A stretch of DNA of 64,000 nt, from the NCBI RefSeq assembly GCF_040270295.1, contig NZ_JBELOE010000236.1. One strand, given 5' to 3'. The position numbers and the translations under genes were made by a program. Below are positions 40,992-50,259 of this stretch, piece by piece (the stretch's first letter is position 1; every line of letters begins with the position of its first letter). The stretch is from Catenovulum sediminis (GTDB lineage: Bacteria > Pseudomonadota > Gammaproteobacteria > Enterobacterales > Alteromonadaceae). The notes under the pieces are model-generated. The model did not search any database, was not told the origin of the DNA, and saw only the letters and a program-made list of their open reading frames with translations.

Positions 40992-42341
40992 TCAAGAATC
41001 AGTTGTGCTTCTGCTGTTAATTATTTTACTGGTGATAAAACCATCTTTTAACTGAGTTTGAATTTCCTCTTCGGGTAAAACTTCTTTGACTGATTTTATT
41101 AATTGTTTTTGTTGGTTGTAAGTTGCAGAGTATCCACGTTCAAACGTCGCCAAAGGACTGATTGCGTGCAGGTGTTGTGCCGCTAAATTGATTTTATTTT
41201 GCTTTGTTTGCATTTGGCTCTGGATGGTCGATGTCAGCCGGTTTTGCAGTTCCGCCAATTGATGTTTGATACTGTAAAAATGCTCTAACGGTGAATGCGC
41301 AGCAAACCGGTCACTTAACTTTTGTTGTTTTGTTTTTAACTGGGTTAGTTTGTGACTCAGTACTTCATTAATACGCCATTCTTGTTCGTCTAACCATTGT
41401 TGTTTTTGCCTGATTTTTTGTTGAGGGCTGTGTTCAGACAAGGTCATTTTTAATGTCAGTAGACGGTTTTGTTGAGCTCGAATGGTTTGCTGTAGCCCGT
41501 TTGTCAGCCGATTGTTCAGATGCGGAAGGGTTGCGGCTAAGTCAAGACAGTTTTGGCTAATGATTTCAGCTGCCGCAGAAGGGGTTGCGGCGCGTATATC
41601 TGCAACAAAATCTGCAATTGTAATATCGGTTTCGTGGCCGACAGCACTAATAACAGGGAATGGGCAACTTGCTATCGCTAATGCAGTTTGTTCTTCATTA
41701 AAAGCCCATAAATCTTCTAAAGAACCACCACCTCGACCGACAATGATTAAATCTAAGCTTTGGTCGGCTTGTGCCAGTTTGATCTTTTCGGCAATGTCTT
41801 TTGCCGCCGATTCACCTTGTACTAAACAGGGATAGATATCGATTTCGATATGTCGAGCGCGGCGATTTAAGATACTGAGCATATCGTGGATGGCCGCGCC
41901 TTTTGCTGAAGTGACTATCGCGATTTTACGAATATTGGTCGGTAGTGGTTTTTTACGGTGTAAATCAAATAGCCCTTGATTTTGCAGTTTCGTTTTGAGC
42001 GCTTCAAAAGCTTGTTGCAAGCGTCCAATGCCTGCTGGCTGCATTGACTCGACGATTAATTGATATTCTCCTCTCGCTTGATAGAGGCTGGCATTTGCTC
42101 TAACCAACACCTGTGTTCCGTTTTCTGCTGGAAAAGTCACTTTTCGGTTTGCCATTCGAAACATGGCGCAGCGCACTTGTGCGTTTTCGTCTTTTAACGA
42201 AAAATACCAGTGTCCTGAAGCGGCCTTGGTTAAATTAGATATTTCGGCTTCGAGCCAAATGCCACTGAAGTTATTTTCTAGTAAGCTTTTAATTTGTGTG
42301 TTGAGTTGACTTACGCTAAAAACAGTTTGAGATGAAGGCAT
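40992..42341 (-). CDS. xseA: Exodeoxyribonuclease VII large subunit
   Basis: A 449-residue nuclease subunit. The N-terminal OB fold begins FSVSQLNTQIKSLLENNFSG and includes GHWYFSLKDENAQVRCAMF. The catalytic region carries IAIVTSAKGAAIHDML, DLIIVGRGGGSLEDLWAFNE, and PVISAVGHETDITIADFVAD with ATPSAAAEI. A long coiled coil forms the C-terminal third. With XseB (not in the window) it degrades single-stranded DNA. It is divergent from guaB, as in many gammaproteobacteria. Confidence 0.97.
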   Translation of the reverse strand: MPSSQTVFSVSQLNTQIKSLLENNFSGIWLEAEISNLTKAASGHWYFSLKDENAQVRCAMFRMANRKVTFPAENGTQVLVRANASLYQARGEYQLIVESMQPAGIGRLQQAFEALKTKLQNQGLFDLHRKKPLPTNIRKIAIVTSAKGAAIHDMLSILNRRARHIEIDIYPCLVQGESAAKDIAEKIKLAQADQSLDLIIVGRGGGSLEDLWAFNEEQTALAIASCPFPVISAVGHETDITIADFVADIRAATPSAAAEIISQNCLDLAATLPHLNNRLTNGLQQTIRAQQNRLLTLKMTLSEHSPQQKIRQKQQWLDEQEWRINEVLSHKLTQLKTKQQKLSDRFAAHSPLEHFYSIKHQLAELQNRLTSTIQSQMQTKQNKINLAAQHLHAISPLATFERGYSATYNQQKQLIKSVKEVLPEEEIQTQLKDGFITSKIINSRSTTDS

Positions 42342-42506
42342 ATCCGGTCAAATTTGGTAAATGATGGGCCTATGTTAATGCTGAAAACTCCATATAGGCA
42401 AATTTAAGCGAAAATATCTTAAATTTAAGTTTACCTAGTCACTTAAAGCCGTTAAAATTCTGCCGCAACTGTAAATACCTACTCATAACCTTGGTGAGAA
42501 GTTGCA

Positions 42507-43976
42507 ATGCTAAGAATCGCTAAAGAAGCTCTAACGTTTGATGACGTTCTCCTAGTACCGGGTCACTCGACCGTACTACCGCATAATGCGGAATTGAAAA
42601 CTCAATTAACAAGCAAAATTCGTTTAAATATCCCAATGTTATCTGCTGCTATGGATACGGTAACAGATGCTCGTTTGGCCATCGCGTTGGCTCAAGAGGG
42701 TGGTTTGGGGTTCATTCACAAAAATATGACCATCGAAGAGCAAGCCGCTCAGGTTCGTCAAGTTAAAAAGTTTGAATCAGGTATTGTTTCTGATCCGATT
42801 ACGGTAAAGCCGGATATGACGATACAAGATGTGATCTACTTATCTGAACAAGTGAAGTTTTCTGGTTTCCCTGTTGTTGATACGGATAATAACCTTGTTG
42901 GCATTTGTACTGCTCGTGATATTCGTTTTGAAACAAATTTAGAATTACCTGTCTCTTCTGTGATGACACCAAAAGATCAATTGGTGACCATTAAAGAAGG
43001 TGAAAAATCAGATGTGATTTTAGATTTAATGCACCGTCACCGTATCGAAAAAGTTTTAGTGGTGGATGATGCATTTAAATTAGCTGGCATGATCACAGTA
43101 AAAGATTATTACAAAGCTGAAAATAAACCAAACGCATGTAAAGATGAGTTAGGTCGCTTACGTGTTGGTGCCGCGGTTGGCGTTGGAGCTGGCACTGATG
43201 AGCGTGTCGCTGCTTTGGTTGAAGCGGGTGCGGATGTGATTTTGGTGGATACATCACATGGCCATTCGCAAGGCGTTATCGACAGAGTTCGTTGGGTGCG
43301 CGAAAACTTTCCGACTGTACAATTAATCGCGGGTAATGTTGCAACCGCAGAAGGTGCAATCGCACTAGCTGATGCGGGTGTTGATGCGGTAAAAGTCGGT
43401 ATTGGACCGGGTTCAATTTGTACAACACGTATTGTGACAGGTTGTGGTGTACCACAAATTACGGCGGTTGCAGATGCGGCTGAAGCTTTAGCCGAGCGGG
43501 GTATTCCGGTTATTGCTGACGGTGGTATTCGTTTCTCGGGCGATATTGCAAAAGCTTTAGTCGCGGGTGCAAGTTGTGTCATGGTAGGGTCAATGTTTGC
43601 GGGGACTGAAGAGTCACCGGGTGATGTTGAGTTGTTCCAAGGTCGCTATTATAAATCTTATCGCGGTATGGGGTCGCTTGGTGCAATGAGCCAGAAAGAA
43701 GGCTCAAGTGACCGATATTTCCAAAAATCGAACGAAGCCGATAAATTAGTGCCAGAAGGTATTGAAGGCCGTATCGCTTATAAAGGACCATTATCCAATA
43801 TTATTCATCAGCAAATGGGCGGTTTACGTTCAGCGATGGGTTTAACAGGTTGTGGTGATATTGAAGCGTTGCGCACCAAAGCTCAATTTGTTCGTATAAC
43901 ATCAGCCGGCATGGGTGAATCGCATGTGCATGATGTACAAATCACCAAAGAAGCGCCGAATTACCGATTAGGATAA
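42507..43976 (+). CDS. guaB: Inosine-5'-monophosphate dehydrogenase
   Basis: A 489-residue enzyme catalysing IMP to XMP with NAD, the committing step of GMP synthesis. The TIM barrel is interrupted by two CBS domains (about 93-205). The catalytic loop GPGSICTTRIVTG holds Cys305. The flap contains the region around RGMGSLGAM. Start and length match GuaB. 76 bases separate it from guaA on the same strand, the standard guaBA operon. Confidence 0.97.
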   Translation: MLRIAKEALTFDDVLLVPGHSTVLPHNAELKTQLTSKIRLNIPMLSAAMDTVTDARLAIALAQEGGLGFIHKNMTIEEQAAQVRQVKKFESGIVSDPITVKPDMTIQDVIYLSEQVKFSGFPVVDTDNNLVGICTARDIRFETNLELPVSSVMTPKDQLVTIKEGEKSDVILDLMHRHRIEKVLVVDDAFKLAGMITVKDYYKAENKPNACKDELGRLRVGAAVGVGAGTDERVAALVEAGADVILVDTSHGHSQGVIDRVRWVRENFPTVQLIAGNVATAEGAIALADAGVDAVKVGIGPGSICTTRIVTGCGVPQITAVADAAEALAERGIPVIADGGIRFSGDIAKALVAGASCVMVGSMFAGTEESPGDVELFQGRYYKSYRGMGSLGAMSQKEGSSDRYFQKSNEADKLVPEGIEGRIAYKGPLSNIIHQQMGGLRSAMGLTGCGDIEALRTKAQFVRITSAGMGESHVHDVQITKEAPNYRLG

Positions 43977-44052
43977 TTTAGTCGATTATTCCTTTATTTT
44001 CAGGCTAGCCCGAGGGCTGGCCTGAGTTGTTTATATATACTGGATTTTAGCA

Positions 44053-45630
44053 ATGAGTAAAAATATTCACGAAAGTCGAATTCTGATTTTAGATTTCGGA
44101 TCTCAGTACACACAGTTGATAGCACGTCGCGTGCGTGAAATAGGCGTTTATTGTGAGCTTTGGGCGTGGGATGTCACTGAAGAGCAGATTAAAGAATTTA
44201 ACCCAAGTGGTATTATTTTATCAGGCGGACCAGAAACCGTAACGGCTGAAAACACGCCGCGAGCGCCACAATATGTCTTTGACGCCGGTGTACCTGTTTT
44301 TGGTATTTGTTATGGCATGCAAACTATGGCACAGCAGTTGGGCGGTCAGGTGCAAGGCTCAGAACATCGTGAGTTTGGTTATGCAAAAGTTGAACTGGCG
44401 CGTGAATCTGCATTGTTGTCAAATATCGAAGATCATATCGGTGAAAACGGGCTGGCACAATTAGATGTTTGGATGAGCCATGGTGATAAAGTGGTTTCAA
44501 TTCCATCTGGTTTTAGCACAGTTGCGACCACGCCAAGTTGCCCCCATGCAGGGATGGCCAGTGAAGATAAACATTTTTATGGTGTTCAGTTTCACCCAGA
44601 AGTTACCCATACACGTCAAGGTCAGCGTATTTTAGAGCGCTTTGTCGTTGATATTTGTGGTTGTAAAAAACTTTGGACACCCGCATCCATTATTGAAGAT
44701 GCTGTTGAGCGTATTAAAGCTCAGGTTGGTGATGATGAAGTCATTTTAGGTTTATCCGGTGGCGTTGATTCTTCAGTAACCGCGATGTTGTTGCACCGCG
44801 CAATTGGCGATAAATTAACTTGTGTATTTGTTGACAATGGTTTGTTGCGGCTAAATGAAGGTCAGCAGGTAATGGAAATGTTTGGTGATCATTTCGGTTT
44901 GAAAATTCTTCATATCGATGCCGAAGATCGCTTTTTGGATGCGCTACAGGGCGAGGCTGATCCAGAGAAAAAACGCAAGATTATCGGCCGTGTTTTTGTT
45001 GAAATATTCGATGAAGAATCTAAAAAATTAACCACCGCTAAATGGTTAGCGCAGGGCACAATTTACCCAGATGTGATTGAATCAGCAGGTTCCAAAACCG
45101 GCAAAGCGCACGTTATAAAGTCGCACCACAACGTAGGTGGCCTGCCAGATGATATGGAAATGGGCTTAGTTGAACCTTTGCGTGAATTGTTTAAAGACGA
45201 GGTACGTAAAATTGGTTTAGAGCTGGGTTTACCTTACGATATGTTATATCGCCACCCATTCCCAGGGCCGGGCTTAGGAGTGCGTGTATTAGGTGAAATC
45301 AAGAAAGAATACTGCGATTTATTGCGCCGTGCAGATGCTATTTTTATCGAAGAGTTACACAAAGCCGAGCTATATCATAAAGTGAGCCAGGCATTTACTG
45401 TGTTCTTACCGGTACGCTCTGTTGGTGTGATGGGCGATGCTCGTAAATACGATTGGGTTGTTTCACTGCGCGCAGTTGAAACAATTGATTTTATGACGGC
45501 TATCTGGGCTCATTTACCATATGATTTCTTAGGTCATGTTTCTAACCGAATTATTAATGAAATTGATGGTATTTCACGTGTTGTTTACGATATTTCTGGT
45601 AAACCGCCTGCCACCATTGAATGGGAATAA
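44053..45630 (+). CDS. guaA: GMP synthase (glutamine-hydrolysing)
   Basis: A 525-residue enzyme converting XMP to GMP. The N-terminal class I amidotransferase has the nucleophile in FGICYGMQ (Cys86) and the His-x-Glu in QFHPEVTHT. The ATP pyrophosphatase domain has the P-loop LGLSGGVDSSV. The dimerisation domain ends in PPATIEWE, the universal GuaA C-terminus. Second gene of guaBA, followed by a strong terminator. Confidence 0.97.
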   Translation: MSKNIHESRILILDFGSQYTQLIARRVREIGVYCELWAWDVTEEQIKEFNPSGIILSGGPETVTAENTPRAPQYVFDAGVPVFGICYGMQTMAQQLGGQVQGSEHREFGYAKVELARESALLSNIEDHIGENGLAQLDVWMSHGDKVVSIPSGFSTVATTPSCPHAGMASEDKHFYGVQFHPEVTHTRQGQRILERFVVDICGCKKLWTPASIIEDAVERIKAQVGDDEVILGLSGGVDSSVTAMLLHRAIGDKLTCVFVDNGLLRLNEGQQVMEMFGDHFGLKILHIDAEDRFLDALQGEADPEKKRKIIGRVFVEIFDEESKKLTTAKWLAQGTIYPDVIESAGSKTGKAHVIKSHHNVGGLPDDMEMGLVEPLRELFKDEVRKIGLELGLPYDMLYRHPFPGPGLGVRVLGEIKKEYCDLLRRADAIFIEELHKAELYHKVSQAFTVFLPVRSVGVMGDARKYDWVVSLRAVETIDFMTAIWAHLPYDFLGHVSNRIINEIDGISRVVYDISGKPPATIEWE

Positions 45631-45671
45631 TCTGATTTTTTCAATTCTTTAAATTAACGAGAATTAGCAAG

Positions 45672-45699
45672 AAAAAGTCCACTTTAACGTGGACTTTTT
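45672..45699 (+). terminator. Rho-independent terminator after guaBA
   Basis: AAAAAGTCCAC / GTGGACTTTTT around TTTAAC, with further T after a G; 41 bases past the guaA stop. Confidence 0.92.
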
Positions 45700-45740
45700 G
45701 TTTTTGACCCGCTCATTTTTGGCAAAAGACAAGCCAGAAA

Positions 45741-45766
45741 AAGAGGGCGGTGATAAACCGCCTCTT
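45741..45766 (-). terminator. Rho-independent terminator of the EamA gene
   Basis: On the minus strand AAGAGGCGGT pairs with ACCGCCCTCTT (one bulged base), and the strand continues TTTTTCTGG. It lies 47 bases beyond the EamA stop. Confidence 0.75.
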
Positions 45767-45813
45767 GATATAAACCCTTTTGTAGCAATTAGCTGTAGTA
45801 ATTAGCTTACCAC

Positions 45814-46725
45814 TCATAGCGCATTCTGGCTTGTCACCAGCTTTTGACCCAAATGGTCTCCCCATAAATACAAAGACAAGCCCAGTAAAATGGCAGCAGT
45901 ACCTAACAATAAATCTTTGCTTAATGTTTCACCATTGAGCTGGTTGCCTAATAGAAGTGCAATAACCGGTGTAATTAAGGTCACTAAGGACACGGTTGAT
46001 ACTGCTAGCTTTTGCAAGATAAAGTAGTAACAGATAAACCCGAACAAAGAGCCGAATAAACCTAAATAGACGATTGCGCCGACAGAGCGGCTGCTCCATT
46101 GGGTATAATTTAACTGGCCATCCATTAAGTACCAAGATATAAAATACAAAGGTAATGATAAAGTGACGGCACCAACGGTTGTCGCCATAGGATGGATATT
46201 AATTTCAACGGTTTTAACCATAACACTACTTAAACTAAAAAGCGTGACGGCAATGAGCACAAGTACAATACCAATCAGGTTGTTGTGTCCATTATTCAAT
46301 GCGTCTCTAAAAATAAAAGCTAAACCTAACAAGCAAACAATCAAAGCAAACCAACGCACTTTACTAAAAGGCGCATCACCCAATATTTTTTGTCCGGCTA
46401 TTCCGGCAATAATGGGCGCTAAGCCAAATACAACTGAAATTAATCCTGATGGAATATACCCAGCAGCTAAGTAGCTGAACATCATCCCGCCATATACACC
46501 TATGACAGAATAGCCGTACAATTGCAGTGCATTTTTGTTAACAGGTAAACGAATACCCAATGTTGGTAATAACAATAAGCCAATGACACAAGCCAAGCAC
46601 ATGCGCAGCATGACGGCCAATACAGGGTGGATTGACTCGCTGCTCCAGACAATTCCAAGAGGTGTGGTAGACCAAATTAAAACGACGGCTAAATAGCTGA
46701 ATGTTATTTTGGGTTGAAGTTGCAT
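45814..46725 (-). CDS. EamA-family (DMT superfamily) exporter
   Basis: A 303-residue inner-membrane transporter with ten predicted helices in two EamA repeats (about 1-130 and 145-285). Typical segments are VVLIWSTTPLGIVWSSE, MFSYLAAGYIPSGLISVVFG and GLFGSLFGFICYYFILQKL. Members export amino acids or other metabolites. I chose the ATG at 46725 because AGGG lies eight bases upstream; an upstream ATG at 46770 would put 15 extra residues inside the attenuator region. The gene is preceded by a leader peptide ORF and a terminator hairpin, which implies regulation by attenuation. Substrate unknown. Confidence 0.87.
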   Translation of the reverse strand: MQLQPKITFSYLAVVLIWSTTPLGIVWSSESIHPVLAVMLRMCLACVIGLLLLPTLGIRLPVNKNALQLYGYSVIGVYGGMMFSYLAAGYIPSGLISVVFGLAPIIAGIAGQKILGDAPFSKVRWFALIVCLLGLAFIFRDALNNGHNNLIGIVLVLIAVTLFSLSSVMVKTVEINIHPMATTVGAVTLSLPLYFISWYLMDGQLNYTQWSSRSVGAIVYLGLFGSLFGFICYYFILQKLAVSTVSLVTLITPVIALLLGNQLNGETLSKDLLLGTAAILLGLSLYLWGDHLGQKLVTSQNAL

Positions 46726-46770
46726 TGTGTTATCCCTAATAAGAAAAAAGAAAGCTACCAATGCAAACAA

Positions 46771-46802
46771 AAAAGCCGCATCGATAACTGAATGCGGCTT
46801 TT
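46771..46802 (-). promoter_or_regulatory. Attenuator: leader terminator upstream of the EamA gene
   Basis: On the minus strand AAAAGCCGCAT pairs with ATGCGGCTTTTTT, giving a GC-rich stem and U-run 46 bases before the EamA ATG, inside its leader. The 5' arm extends to CCGCATTC (46790-46797), which is also complementary to GAATGCGG in the leader ORF (46832-46839). Terminator and antiterminator are therefore mutually exclusive. The last codons of the leader ORF supply the competing strand. This is the geometry of a translation-coupled attenuator. Confidence 0.75.
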
Positions 46803-46824
46803 AACAATGAGTCTTATATACTTG

Positions 46825-46920
46825 TTAATTTCCGCATTCGAATACGCGCATACAAAATGGCAGCGGGCGAATGACGACCACGGGCATTGCTAAGCGAATA
46901 TTAAAGGCGGTTAAGTTCAT
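46825..46920 (-). CDS. Leader peptide of the EamA attenuator (31 residues)
   Basis: Starts MNLTAFNIRLAMP, then PVVVIRPLPF and CMRVFECGN, ending in TAA. A GGA lies eight bases before the ATG. It holds three consecutive Val codons (GTG GTC GTC) and an Ile codon in the middle, then Phe-Cys-Met and Phe-Glu-Cys near the end. The Glu-Cys-Gly codons (GAA TGC GGA) themselves form the antiterminator strand. Position, size and overlap with the switch fit a regulatory peptide. Valine/isoleucine or cysteine could be the signal; the sequence does not decide which. Confidence 0.65.
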   Translation of the reverse strand: MNLTAFNIRLAMPVVVIRPLPFCMRVFECGN

Positions 46921-46951
46921 ATTAAGTCCAAGTTTGTTATATGCGTTAAAG

Positions 46952-46981
46952 AATATGCCATCTAAACTAGCTTTGGGTCAA
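46952..46981 (-). promoter_or_regulatory. Possible sigma-70 promoter for the EamA leader
   Basis: TTGACC (46976-46981) and CATATT (46952-46957) on the minus strand are 18 bases apart, about 30 bases before the leader ATG. Only a fair match. The rest of the gap to 47117 has no gene. Confidence 0.35.
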
Positions 46982-47117
46982 TGGCAAAACAGTGACAATT
47001 TTAAATCTTTATAAGCATTACGCTGATAAGCCTGTATGCACTGAGGGTCACTAAAAGGTCCACTAAGCGTGCAGTGGCTTATCGATTAAAAAATAAAAAT
47101 GCCAAGTTCAACACGTC

Positions 47118-47768
47118 CTAGTTGTGGTGGTTAGATAAAAACTCTTGTCTTGTATTTAAACTTGACTTAAATAACCCACCTAAAGAGGTTGTTTGTGTTG
47201 TCGAACTCATATCCATCACACCTCGCGCTTTTACACAATAATGTGTCGCGTTAATGCTGACCGCCACATCATCTGTTTCTAACAGTGTTTGCAGGGCCAC
47301 TAATATTTGCTGAGTTAGTCGCTCTTGTACCTGAGGACGTCGCGAGAAAAAACGAACAATTCGGTTTATTTTCGACAAACCAATTACTTTGGCTTTTGGT
47401 ATGTAAGCGACACGGGCAACCCCGTCAATGGTGATAAAATGATGCTCACAGGTGCTACTGACACTTATTTTATCAACTGTGATCATTTCATCGACAGCCA
47501 TTTTATTTTCAATGGTGGTCATTTTAGGAAAGTTTTCATAGTCTAAACCTGAAAATATCTCATCGACATACATCTTAGCGATGCGTTGAGGTGTTTCAGC
47601 TAAACTATCATCTGACAAGTCTAAACCCAGTGCGCGCATGACTTGTGTCATACTGGCCTCAATTGCCTGACGTTTTTCTTCATTGCTCAGTCGGTTTTCA
47701 ACAACTGGGGTTTCTAAACCTTTAGCAATCAGAGCTTGTTGTACTTTTTGTGCTTCGGGGCTCAACAT
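47118..47768 (-). CDS. folE: GTP cyclohydrolase I
   Basis: A 216-residue homodecameric zinc enzyme, the first step of tetrahydrofolate (and queuosine) synthesis. Key stretches are DDSLAETPQRIAKMYVDEIF, SSTCEHHFITIDG (zinc Cys and catalytic His), VIGLSKINRIVRFFSRRPQV, and HYCVKARGVMD with the second zinc Cys. I chose the ATG at 47768 because GGAG stands six bases before it; that GGAG lies right after an upstream ATG at 47780 which would add four residues. Stands alone. Confidence 0.96.
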   Translation of the reverse strand: MLSPEAQKVQQALIAKGLETPVVENRLSNEEKRQAIEASMTQVMRALGLDLSDDSLAETPQRIAKMYVDEIFSGLDYENFPKMTTIENKMAVDEMITVDKISVSSTCEHHFITIDGVARVAYIPKAKVIGLSKINRIVRFFSRRPQVQERLTQQILVALQTLLETDDVAVSINATHYCVKARGVMDMSSTTQTTSLGGLFKSSLNTRQEFLSNHHN

Positions 47769-47919
47769 CAAAAACTCCATATAAATAGTTTTTGCTTATT
47801 CTTTTATGATTATACGCGATATGTTTTTAGATGGATTGAATATAAGTAAAATAAACCCAAATTTTATTCGGGTTTATTTCTACTATCAGCTTGCCCCACC
47901 AATACTTTAGATAAGCTTG

Positions 47920-48180
47920 CTATTTATCTTCTGGCAATGTGACGTTCAGTTCCAATACCGACAAGTCGTCTTCGTTCTGTTCTAATTGCACAGAAATGGC
48001 GTCCGAATCTATGTTGATATAATATTTTCGGATAACTTCTAGGATATCTTTCTCCATCGCACTTAACGTGTCACTACGTTCGTCTCCGCGGCGACGTTGT
48101 GCAACGATGATCTGTAGCCGCTCTTTTGCGTGAGACGCCGCTGATGTTCGTTTAGGGCGAAAATAATTCAATAATGACAT
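47920..48180 (-). CDS. minE: Cell division topological specificity factor MinE
   Basis: An 86-residue protein that drives MinD ATPase oscillation and so places the septum at midcell. The N-terminal membrane-binding helix is MSLLNYFRPKR; the anti-MinCD segment contains AKERLQIIVAQRRR; the C-terminal half is the topological specificity domain. Last gene of minC-minD-minE, six bases after minD. Confidence 0.96.
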   Translation of the reverse strand: MSLLNYFRPKRTSAASHAKERLQIIVAQRRRGDERSDTLSAMEKDILEVIRKYYINIDSDAISVQLEQNEDDLSVLELNVTLPEDK

Positions 48181-48186
48181 AATCCA

Positions 48187-48996
48187 TTAACCTCCGAACA
48201 AGCGTTTAAATATGCCTTTTTTCTCTTCTTCTATGAATCTATATTCAACTTGATTGCCTAACAAGCGTTCTATTGTGTCTAAATAAGCTTGTCCGGCATC
48301 ACTTTGTTCATCTAAAATTACCGGCTCACCGACGTTAGATGCACGTAGCACCGCTTGTGATTCTGGGATAACACCAATCATTTTAACGGCTAATATTTCA
48401 CACACATCTTCAACACTTAACATGTCGCCACGTTGCACCCGTCCAGGATTATAACGTGTTAACAGCAAGTGCTCTTTAACTGCGTCTTTGCTTTCTTCTG
48501 CACGTTTAGATTTAGAAGCGAGAATACCTAAAATGCGATCTGAATCCCGTACTGAAGATACTTCAGGGTTAGTAACAACTATTGCTTCATCCGCAAAATA
48601 CAAGGCCATTAGCGCGCCTTGCTCGATTCCAGCAGGAGAGTCACATATAATGTAGTCGAAAGTTTCTGATAATTCATTTAATACGCGCTCAACACCTTCT
48701 CTGGTAAGTGCATCTTTGTCACGAGTTTGTGACGCTGGAAGTATGTACAAACCATCTACACGTTTATCTTTAATCAAGGTTTGGTTTAAGTTTGAGTCTC
48801 CGTTAATCACGTTCACAAAGTCATAAACCACTCGGCGTTCTACACCCATGATTAAATCTAAATTTCTTAAACCAATATCAAAATCGATAATAACTGTTTT
48901 AAAGCCTTTTAACGCTAATCCTGTGCCAATTGCCGCACTTGAAGTTGTTTTGCCAACGCCACCTTTACCTGAGGTAACAACAATAATACGAGCCAT
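48187..48996 (-). CDS. minD: Septum site-determining ATPase MinD
   Basis: A 269-residue ParA/MinD ATPase with the deviant Walker A GKGGVGKTTSSAAIG (about residues 9-23), switch I and II (IDFDIGLRNLDLIMG, ICDSPAGIEQGA) and the C-terminal amphipathic helix KKGIFKRLFGG for membrane attachment. It recruits MinC and is released by MinE. Between minC (14 bases) and minE. Confidence 0.97.
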   Translation of the reverse strand: MARIIVVTSGKGGVGKTTSSAAIGTGLALKGFKTVIIDFDIGLRNLDLIMGVERRVVYDFVNVINGDSNLNQTLIKDKRVDGLYILPASQTRDKDALTREGVERVLNELSETFDYIICDSPAGIEQGALMALYFADEAIVVTNPEVSSVRDSDRILGILASKSKRAEESKDAVKEHLLLTRYNPGRVQRGDMLSVEDVCEILAVKMIGVIPESQAVLRASNVGEPVILDEQSDAGQAYLDTIERLLGNQVEYRFIEEEKKGIFKRLFGG

Positions 48997-49010
48997 TTAT
49001 ATCTCCCTCG

Positions 49011-49748
49011 CTAAACTTCTAAATCTGATACGGCGAGACTATCGCCACTTAATGAAATACAGCCTGACTTTTTCCAACACTGGGTGAGTTGTTCACTGGT
49101 CCAGTAAGTCCCATTTATGCTCACCAATTCCGCTTCTATTTTTTGCGCAAATATCTTTGCTTCCGCATTTCCTTGCGCACCGGCTATTGCACGGCCACGC
49201 AGACTGCCATATATATGTATGTTGCCATCAGCAATGACTTCAGCGCCATTACTGACAGTACCAATTACAACTAAATCTGTATCGCGTGCATAAATTTGCT
49301 GGCCAGATCGTAAATTTTGTCTTAAAACTTGCGCCGGTTTATAGGTTGGCACTTCAACTTCGACCGGCACCTCTACGCGTTCGTAACGGATTTGTGTTTG
49401 TTGTCCGTCGTTATTCTTCTGTTGAGGTTGCGGATGTTGTTCTTTAGCTGTGCTTAAACAAGCTAAACCAACTGCTCTGGCCGCAACTTTTTGTGCGTCG
49501 TTAGCACCTGAAATGCCTACCGGAACCAACTTTAGGCTTTCTAATTGTTGCTTTAATAATGCAAAATCAATTACTTCACCATTTAACTTGTCCACATTGA
49601 CAACTATAGGGGCCATTAAAAAAAATTGAGGGGCTTGGGCAATTTTGCTTGCTAAAGCTTCTGCAACTGCAACAACATTGTTGCTTTGAATGTGTAAAAC
49701 AGACAGTGTAAAGGCGCTGCCTTTTAATTCGATTGTAGAATCCGACAT
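49011..49748 (-). CDS. minC: Septum site-determining protein MinC
   Basis: A 245-residue inhibitor of FtsZ assembly. The N-terminal domain (about 1-105) begins ELKGSAFTLSVLHIQ. A short Gln-rich linker follows. The C-terminal beta-helix (about 140-240) holds RSGQQIYARDTDLVVIGTVS and the conserved GSLRGRAIAGAQGN, which binds MinD. First gene of minCDE, divergent from ycgL. Confidence 0.95.
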   Translation of the reverse strand: MSDSTIELKGSAFTLSVLHIQSNNVVAVAEALASKIAQAPQFFLMAPIVVNVDKLNGEVIDFALLKQQLESLKLVPVGISGANDAQKVAARAVGLACLSTAKEQHPQPQQKNNDGQQTQIRYERVEVPVEVEVPTYKPAQVLRQNLRSGQQIYARDTDLVVIGTVSNGAEVIADGNIHIYGSLRGRAIAGAQGNAEAKIFAQKIEAELVSINGTYWTSEQLTQCWKKSGCISLSGDSLAVSDLEV

Positions 49749-49971
49749 ATAATTTTAAATTTTATTGTTCGAGATAGGCTTTCTTAGCCGCGAGTTACAT
49801 ATATATTACTGCGCAACATGGTATAGTGCGCCTAATTTGAACGCAAGCATTTATCACTTTATAGATGCAGTGTTTTCGGGCAAGATCAGGTTGTGAATAG
49901 CCATTGTTGTAAAATTCGACAGATTCTAATTTTATTTAGCATTCAGAACCAATAAATATGAGGATTTTCTA

Positions 49972-50259
49972 GTGCTTTGTGCGGTTTATCGTAGTCAAAA
50001 AAAAGCAGATACTTATTTGTACGTCACAAAACGGGATGATTTTAGCCGGGTTCCTGAACCTTTGATGGCCAGTTTTGGTCAACCCATCTTTGTGTTGATG
50101 TGTAATTTAGATAAAAGAGATAAGTTAGGCTCAGCAGATTTACAGAAAGTGCGGGCAGATTTAACCGAACACGGTTTTTATCTGCAGTTGCCACCACCGC
50201 CAGAAAATATGTTGGATGAGTTAAAAGCTCGCAATAAACGGAGTGATAGTAATGATTAA
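49972..50259 (+). CDS. ycgL: YcgL domain protein
   Basis: A 95-residue cytoplasmic protein of the YcgL family (MLCAVYRSQKKADTYLYV, LGSADLQKVRADLTEHGFYL, LQLPPPPENML). Function is not established. The GTG start at 49972 is supported by AGGA nine bases upstream and by the family's usual start. It keeps the E. coli order next to minC. Its 3' end overlaps the next start by eight bases. Confidence 0.93.
   Translation: MLCAVYRSQKKADTYLYVTKRDDFSRVPEPLMASFGQPIFVLMCNLDKRDKLGSADLQKVRADLTEHGFYLQLPPPPENMLDELKARNKRSDSND

Noticed and set aside
42342..42506. Purine riboswitch or PurR operator between xseA and guaB
   Set aside because: No PurR-like palindrome and no riboswitch fold that I could draw; only AT-rich sequence.
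43109..43582. 157-codon minus-strand ORF inside guaB
   Set aside because: Ala/Pro/Ser/Thr-rich antisense shadow of a highly conserved gene.
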